NCBI GenBank assembly: GCA_964586785.1
Contig: CAZPHS010000003.1
Location: forward strand, 1-64,000
DNA: 64,000 nt
DNA from: SZUA-584 sp041656035
Lineage (GTDB): Bacteria > Bacillota > Clostridia > Christensenellales > SZUA-584
Reading direction: 5' to 3'
In this document: positions 61,146 to 64,000 of the stretch, in pieces
How the letters are laid out: each line of letters begins with the position of its first letter
How positions within the stretch are numbered: position 1 is the stretch's first letter
Notes under the pieces: model-generated
Seen by the model: the letters and a program-made list of their open reading frames with translations, nothing else
What the model was told of the DNA's origin: nothing
The model's database searches: none
Translations under genes and position numbers: made by a program

Positions 61146-63611
61146 TTATCTCGTTTTTATTTTAAAGCTTCTGAGGCGCAGCGCGTTGGATACAACGGAG
61201 ACTGAGCTTAAAGCCATCGCCGCCCCCGCGAACATAGGGTTTAGCAGCGGACCGCCGAAAATATAGAAAACGCCTGCGGCAAAGGGTATGCCCAGAGCGT
61301 TGTAAATAAACGCCCAAAACAGATTCTGTCTTATTGTGCGCATTGTGGCGCGGCTTAAGGCGATTGCCGTCGCCACTTCGTTAATATCTCCCCGCATGAG
61401 CACAATATCGGCGGATTCCACGGCTACGTCCGTTCCGGTGCCTATAGCCATTCCAATATCAGCCGCAACCAGCGCCGGCGCGTCGTTTATGCCGTCGCCC
61501 ACCATAGCGACTTTTTTGCCCCCGCGCATAAGATTTTGTATCTGCTCCGCCTTATCACGCGGCAGCACGTCCGCCAGTACGCGGCGTATGCCCGCCTCTT
61601 TAGCTATAGCGTCCGCGGTGTTTTTGTTGTCTCCCGTTATCATAATAACGTCTATGCCCATGCGATAAAGCGCGGATACGGCTTTTTTGCTTGTGGCTTT
61701 AAGAGAGTCGGCCGCCGCCATAAGCCCTATAAGCCGTCCATCGGCCGCTATATACATAAGCGTCCGCCCTTTTTGTGAAAGTGCTTGCGCATCGTTTAGC
61801 GATACGGCGACGTCTATGCCGTTTTCGCTCATAAGCTTTATGTTGCCGGCAAGCACGCGTTTTCCGTCCGCGTAAGCGTCTATGCCCCTGCCGGGAACCG
61901 CGGTAAAAGACTCGGGCTCAAAAGTTTTAAGCCCAAGCTCTTTTGCGCGTTCCGCAATAGCGCGCGCTATGGGGTGCTCCGAGCCTTTCTCGGCGGAAGC
62001 GGCAAGCCCAAGCAACGCGTCTTTGTCAAACCCGTTATACGCGACGATATCCGTAAGTTTCGGCTTGCCCTCCGTAAGCGTGCCGGTTTTATCAAAAACC
62101 ACCGTATTTATACCGTGAGCCGTCTCCAGCGCTTCCCCGCCCTTTATAAGTATTCCAAGTTCGGCGCCCTTGCCTGTGCCCGCCATTATTGCCGTGGGAG
62201 TGGCAAGACCGAGAGCGCAGGGGCACGCGATAACCATGACGGTTACAAAGCTGTTAAGCACGTAATCGAACTCGCGTCCGGCAAGCGCCCAGCCTATGCC
62301 GCTTAACAAAGCTATAATAATTACAGCGGGTACGAAATACCCCGATACTTTATCGGCTATCTTGGCTATAGGCGCTTTTTTATTCTGAGCGTCCTCCACA
62401 AGCCGTATAATCTGCGCCAGCGCGGTGTCCTCACCCACGCGGGTCACCTTAAATTTAAGCAGCCCCTCGCCGTTTATACTGCCGCCGGTAACGGCGCTGC
62501 CCGGGTGCTTTTCCACGGGCAAACTTTCGCCCGTAAGCATGGATTCGTCTACGGAGGATATGCCGTCGGAAACCACGCCGTCGACGGGGATTGAAGAGCC
62601 GGGGCGCACAAGCGCCGTATCCCCGACGGCAACCTCGTCAATGGGCACTTCCGTTTCTATGCCGCCGCGTATAACCGCCGCGGTTTTCGGCGCCAGCTTT
62701 AAAAGCTTTTTTATTGCCAAAGAGGTTTTTCCTTTGCTTACCGCCTCAAGATACTTTCCGAGCATAACAAGTGTGACGACTACCGCTGCGCTTTCAAAAT
62801 ACAGCGATGAGGCGAATGCCGTCTCGCCGAAATAAACCCTCGCGAGCGCGTACACGCTGTAGAAAAACGCGCTTCCCGTGCCTACCGCAACCAAAGTGTC
62901 CATATTGGGGGCTTTTTTAAACAGCATTTTAAAACCGTTTATGTAAAAATGGCTGCCCGCAAACAATACCGGTATGGTTAAAAAAAGCTGAACAAGCCCG
63001 AAGTTAAGCGGAAACATACGGTGGTCTAAAAATTGCGGAAGCGGCAATCCCAGAAAAGGAATCATATGCGCCATTCCTATATAAAGCTCTAAAAAAGCGA
63101 AAACAGACGCTATCGCCAAGCGTGCCCGCATACCGCGAAGCGTTTTTAAACGCCTCTCCTCCTGTTCGTCGCGTCCGGCTTCTTCGGCGCGCGGGGTAAA
63201 GCCTGCGTCTTCAATAGCTTTTTTTATCTGCGCCAAATTTGTCAAATAGGCGTCGTATTCTATACGCGCTTTATTTGTCGCTATATTAACAAAGGCGGAT
63301 TTTGTCCCGGGCAGGCCTTTAAGAGCGCGCTCAACCGCCGCCGCGCAGGCGGCGCAGGACATACCGTCTACGGCAAGCGTTAAGCCGCGCACATTATCCG
63401 CAATGCCGTACCCCGCGTCTTCCACGGCTTTTTTTATACGCGCGTAATCCGTTAAAGCCTCGTCGTATATAACGCGCATTTTTTCGGCGGATATATTGAC
63501 GTTAGCCGAAACCACGCCGGTTTTTTTTGATACTTCTTTTTGCAGATGCGCCGCGCACGCCGCGCACGACATCCCCGTAATTTCATAAGTTTTCTCAGTC
63601 AAAATAATCAC
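61146..63611 (-). CDS. copA: Copper-translocating P1B-type ATPase
   Basis: 821 residues. Two N-terminal heavy-metal domains, each with GMSCAACAA (about residues 13 and 83), eight membrane segments with the CPC ion motif (VIACPCALGLATPT), the phosphorylation site DKTGTLTEGKP, the SEHPIARAI motif and the hinge GDGINDAPAL. It exports Cu(I). The open frame begins at GTG 63611, but TTG 63602 sits 8 bases after GAAAGG and is the likelier start. No copZ or csoR is next to it in the window. Confidence 0.95.
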   Translation of the reverse strand: MIILTEKTYEITGMSCAACAAHLQKEVSKKTGVVSANVNISAEKMRVIYDEALTDYARIKKAVEDAGYGIADNVRGLTLAVDGMSCAACAAAVERALKGLPGTKSAFVNIATNKARIEYDAYLTNLAQIKKAIEDAGFTPRAEEAGRDEQEERRLKTLRGMRARLAIASVFAFLELYIGMAHMIPFLGLPLPQFLDHRMFPLNFGLVQLFLTIPVLFAGSHFYINGFKMLFKKAPNMDTLVAVGTGSAFFYSVYALARVYFGETAFASSLYFESAAVVVTLVMLGKYLEAVSKGKTSLAIKKLLKLAPKTAAVIRGGIETEVPIDEVAVGDTALVRPGSSIPVDGVVSDGISSVDESMLTGESLPVEKHPGSAVTGGSINGEGLLKFKVTRVGEDTALAQIIRLVEDAQNKKAPIAKIADKVSGYFVPAVIIIALLSGIGWALAGREFDYVLNSFVTVMVIACPCALGLATPTAIMAGTGKGAELGILIKGGEALETAHGINTVVFDKTGTLTEGKPKLTDIVAYNGFDKDALLGLAASAEKGSEHPIARAIAERAKELGLKTFEPESFTAVPGRGIDAYADGKRVLAGNIKLMSENGIDVAVSLNDAQALSQKGRTLMYIAADGRLIGLMAAADSLKATSKKAVSALYRMGIDVIMITGDNKNTADAIAKEAGIRRVLADVLPRDKAEQIQNLMRGGKKVAMVGDGINDAPALVAADIGMAIGTGTDVAVESADIVLMRGDINEVATAIALSRATMRTIRQNLFWAFIYNALGIPFAAGVFYIFGGPLLNPMFAGAAMALSSVSVVSNALRLRSFKIKTR

Positions 63612-63705
63612 CTTTCGCTAAATTTTTTTATGACAATATTTTTCTGTCCGCTCTTTGGCGGTTTTTGCGCCTATATCGTAAAAGGCAAACCCATTTATCA
63701 GCTTA

Positions 63706-63735
63706 ATACTACTTAACAAATTAACTTTTTGTCAA
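63706..63735 (-). promoter_or_regulatory. Candidate promoter of copA
   Basis: On the minus strand TTGACA (63730-63735), an 18-bp spacer and TAGTAT (63706-63711). The leader to the start codon is about 95 bases. No classic CopY or CsoR site is evident. Confidence 0.5.
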
Positions 63736-63814
63736 ACAAATAATGCGTCCGGCGGCGTTATTTTCTTTTGTGCCGCGGCGGGAATATAAAAGGCGCGAGA
63801 GGTATTGTTACTTA

Positions 63815-63843
63815 TTGACATGATAAAAAGCATATGTTAGCAT
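63815..63843 (+). promoter_or_regulatory. Candidate promoter of the terminal lipoprotein gene
   Basis: TTGACA at 63815-63820, a 17-bp spacer and TAGCAT at 63838-63843 (four of six bases match the -10 consensus). Confidence 0.55.
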
Positions 63844-63870
63844 CCTTATTGCAAGGGCATTGCAATAAGG
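63844..63870 (+). repeat. Perfect 11-base palindrome between promoter and lipoprotein gene
   Basis: CCTTATTGCAA (63844-63854), loop GGGCA, TTGCAATAAGG (63860-63870). It starts directly after the -10 box and its right arm includes AAGG of the ribosome site. It may be a repressor operator at the transcription start, or an mRNA hairpin hiding the ribosome site. Confidence 0.7.
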
Positions 63871-63878
63871 AGAAAAGA

Positions 63879-64000
63879 ATGCTTAAAAAGATACTGGCTT
63901 TGGCGGCGGCCGCCGCTTTATTGTGCGCTTCCGCGTGCGGCGGCGAAGGCTTTGCGCTGCGGGCGGCATATAAACTGACGGCGGCGGTAGGCATTGCGCC
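63879..64000 (+). CDS. Lipoprotein, cut by the window end
   Basis: ATG 63879 after AAGGAGA opens MLKKILALAAAAALLC with the lipobox ALLCASAC, then GGEGFALRAAYKLTA. A lipoprotein signal peptide is clear; about 40 residues are visible and the rest lies beyond the window, so the function cannot be read. Divergent from copA. Confidence 0.7.
   Translation, partial: MLKKILALAAAAALLCASACGGEGFALRAAYKLTAAVGIA

Noticed and set aside
1..64000. CRISPR arrays, complete insertion sequences, rRNA genes or a prophage
   Set aside because: No regularly spaced repeats, intact transposases, rRNA motifs or phage structural genes were seen.

Overview
The window looks like the chromosome of an endospore-forming anaerobe of the Bacillota, class Clostridia. 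Support comes from the complete cotJABC spore-coat operon, a T-box leader, RNase J, a YlbF-family protein, Shine-Dalgarno sites close to AGGAGG and gene orders typical of Firmicutes (rplS-rbgA-rnhB-yraN-comM-dprA-topA-trmFO-hslVU). I cannot name a genus. Core genes use the isoleucine codon ATA very heavily, which helps to separate native from acquired DNA.

Layout. Bases 1-9042 are core: the 3' part of dnaE, then mtrB (the tryptophan-activated RNA-binding protein TRAP), two small or unknown genes, an iron-sulfur-flavoprotein-like reductase and a HAD phosphatase on the minus strand, two tandem patatin-like genes (the second lacks the nucleophile serine), lgt and a DivIVA-like gene. Bases about 9050-35860 are an acquired catabolic island. 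A decayed parB marks its left side. A decayed large serine recombinase marks its right side, directly beside tRNA-Ser(GCU).

The island has three apparent transcription units. Unit A (amidohydrolase, an internally deleted mttB, SDR, flavoprotein, Old Yellow Enzyme homologue) and unit B (nitrilase, ribose-type ABC importer with an ATPase-permease fusion, TudS-like desulfidase, NagB-like isomerase, creatininase-like amidohydrolase) each have a sigma-A promoter followed by the same 16-bp operator. A third copy lies upstream of the LacI-family gene between them. Unit C starts with a tetR behind its own palindrome and carries a Gfo/Idh/MocA dehydrogenase, a single-chain dihydropyrimidine-dehydrogenase-like enzyme, an LDH2-family dehydrogenase, transporters, a mannonate-oxidoreductase-like SDR, KDPG aldolase, KDG kinase and an isochorismatase-type hydrolase. 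Together they suggest uptake of an unknown glycoside-like or N-heterocyclic compound: C-N bond cleavage and ring reduction on one side, and a sugar acid going to pyruvate and glyceraldehyde-3-phosphate through KDPG on the other.

Bases about 35900-64000 are core again: tRNA-Ser, a GNAT acetyltransferase behind a T-box whose specifier reads UGG (Trp), rplS, rbgA, rnhB, yraN, three membrane glycosylation genes, comM, dprA, topA, trmFO (apparently starting at AUU inside the topA stop), hslV, hslU, a sugar nucleotidyltransferase fused to a degenerate phosphomutase, RNase J, ylbF, mltG, a U32 peptidase, an HD hydrolase, a flavodoxin, cotJABC, copA and the start of a lipoprotein gene. TRAP and a Trp T-box are two tryptophan sensors that would lie within roughly 7 kb of each other if the island were removed.
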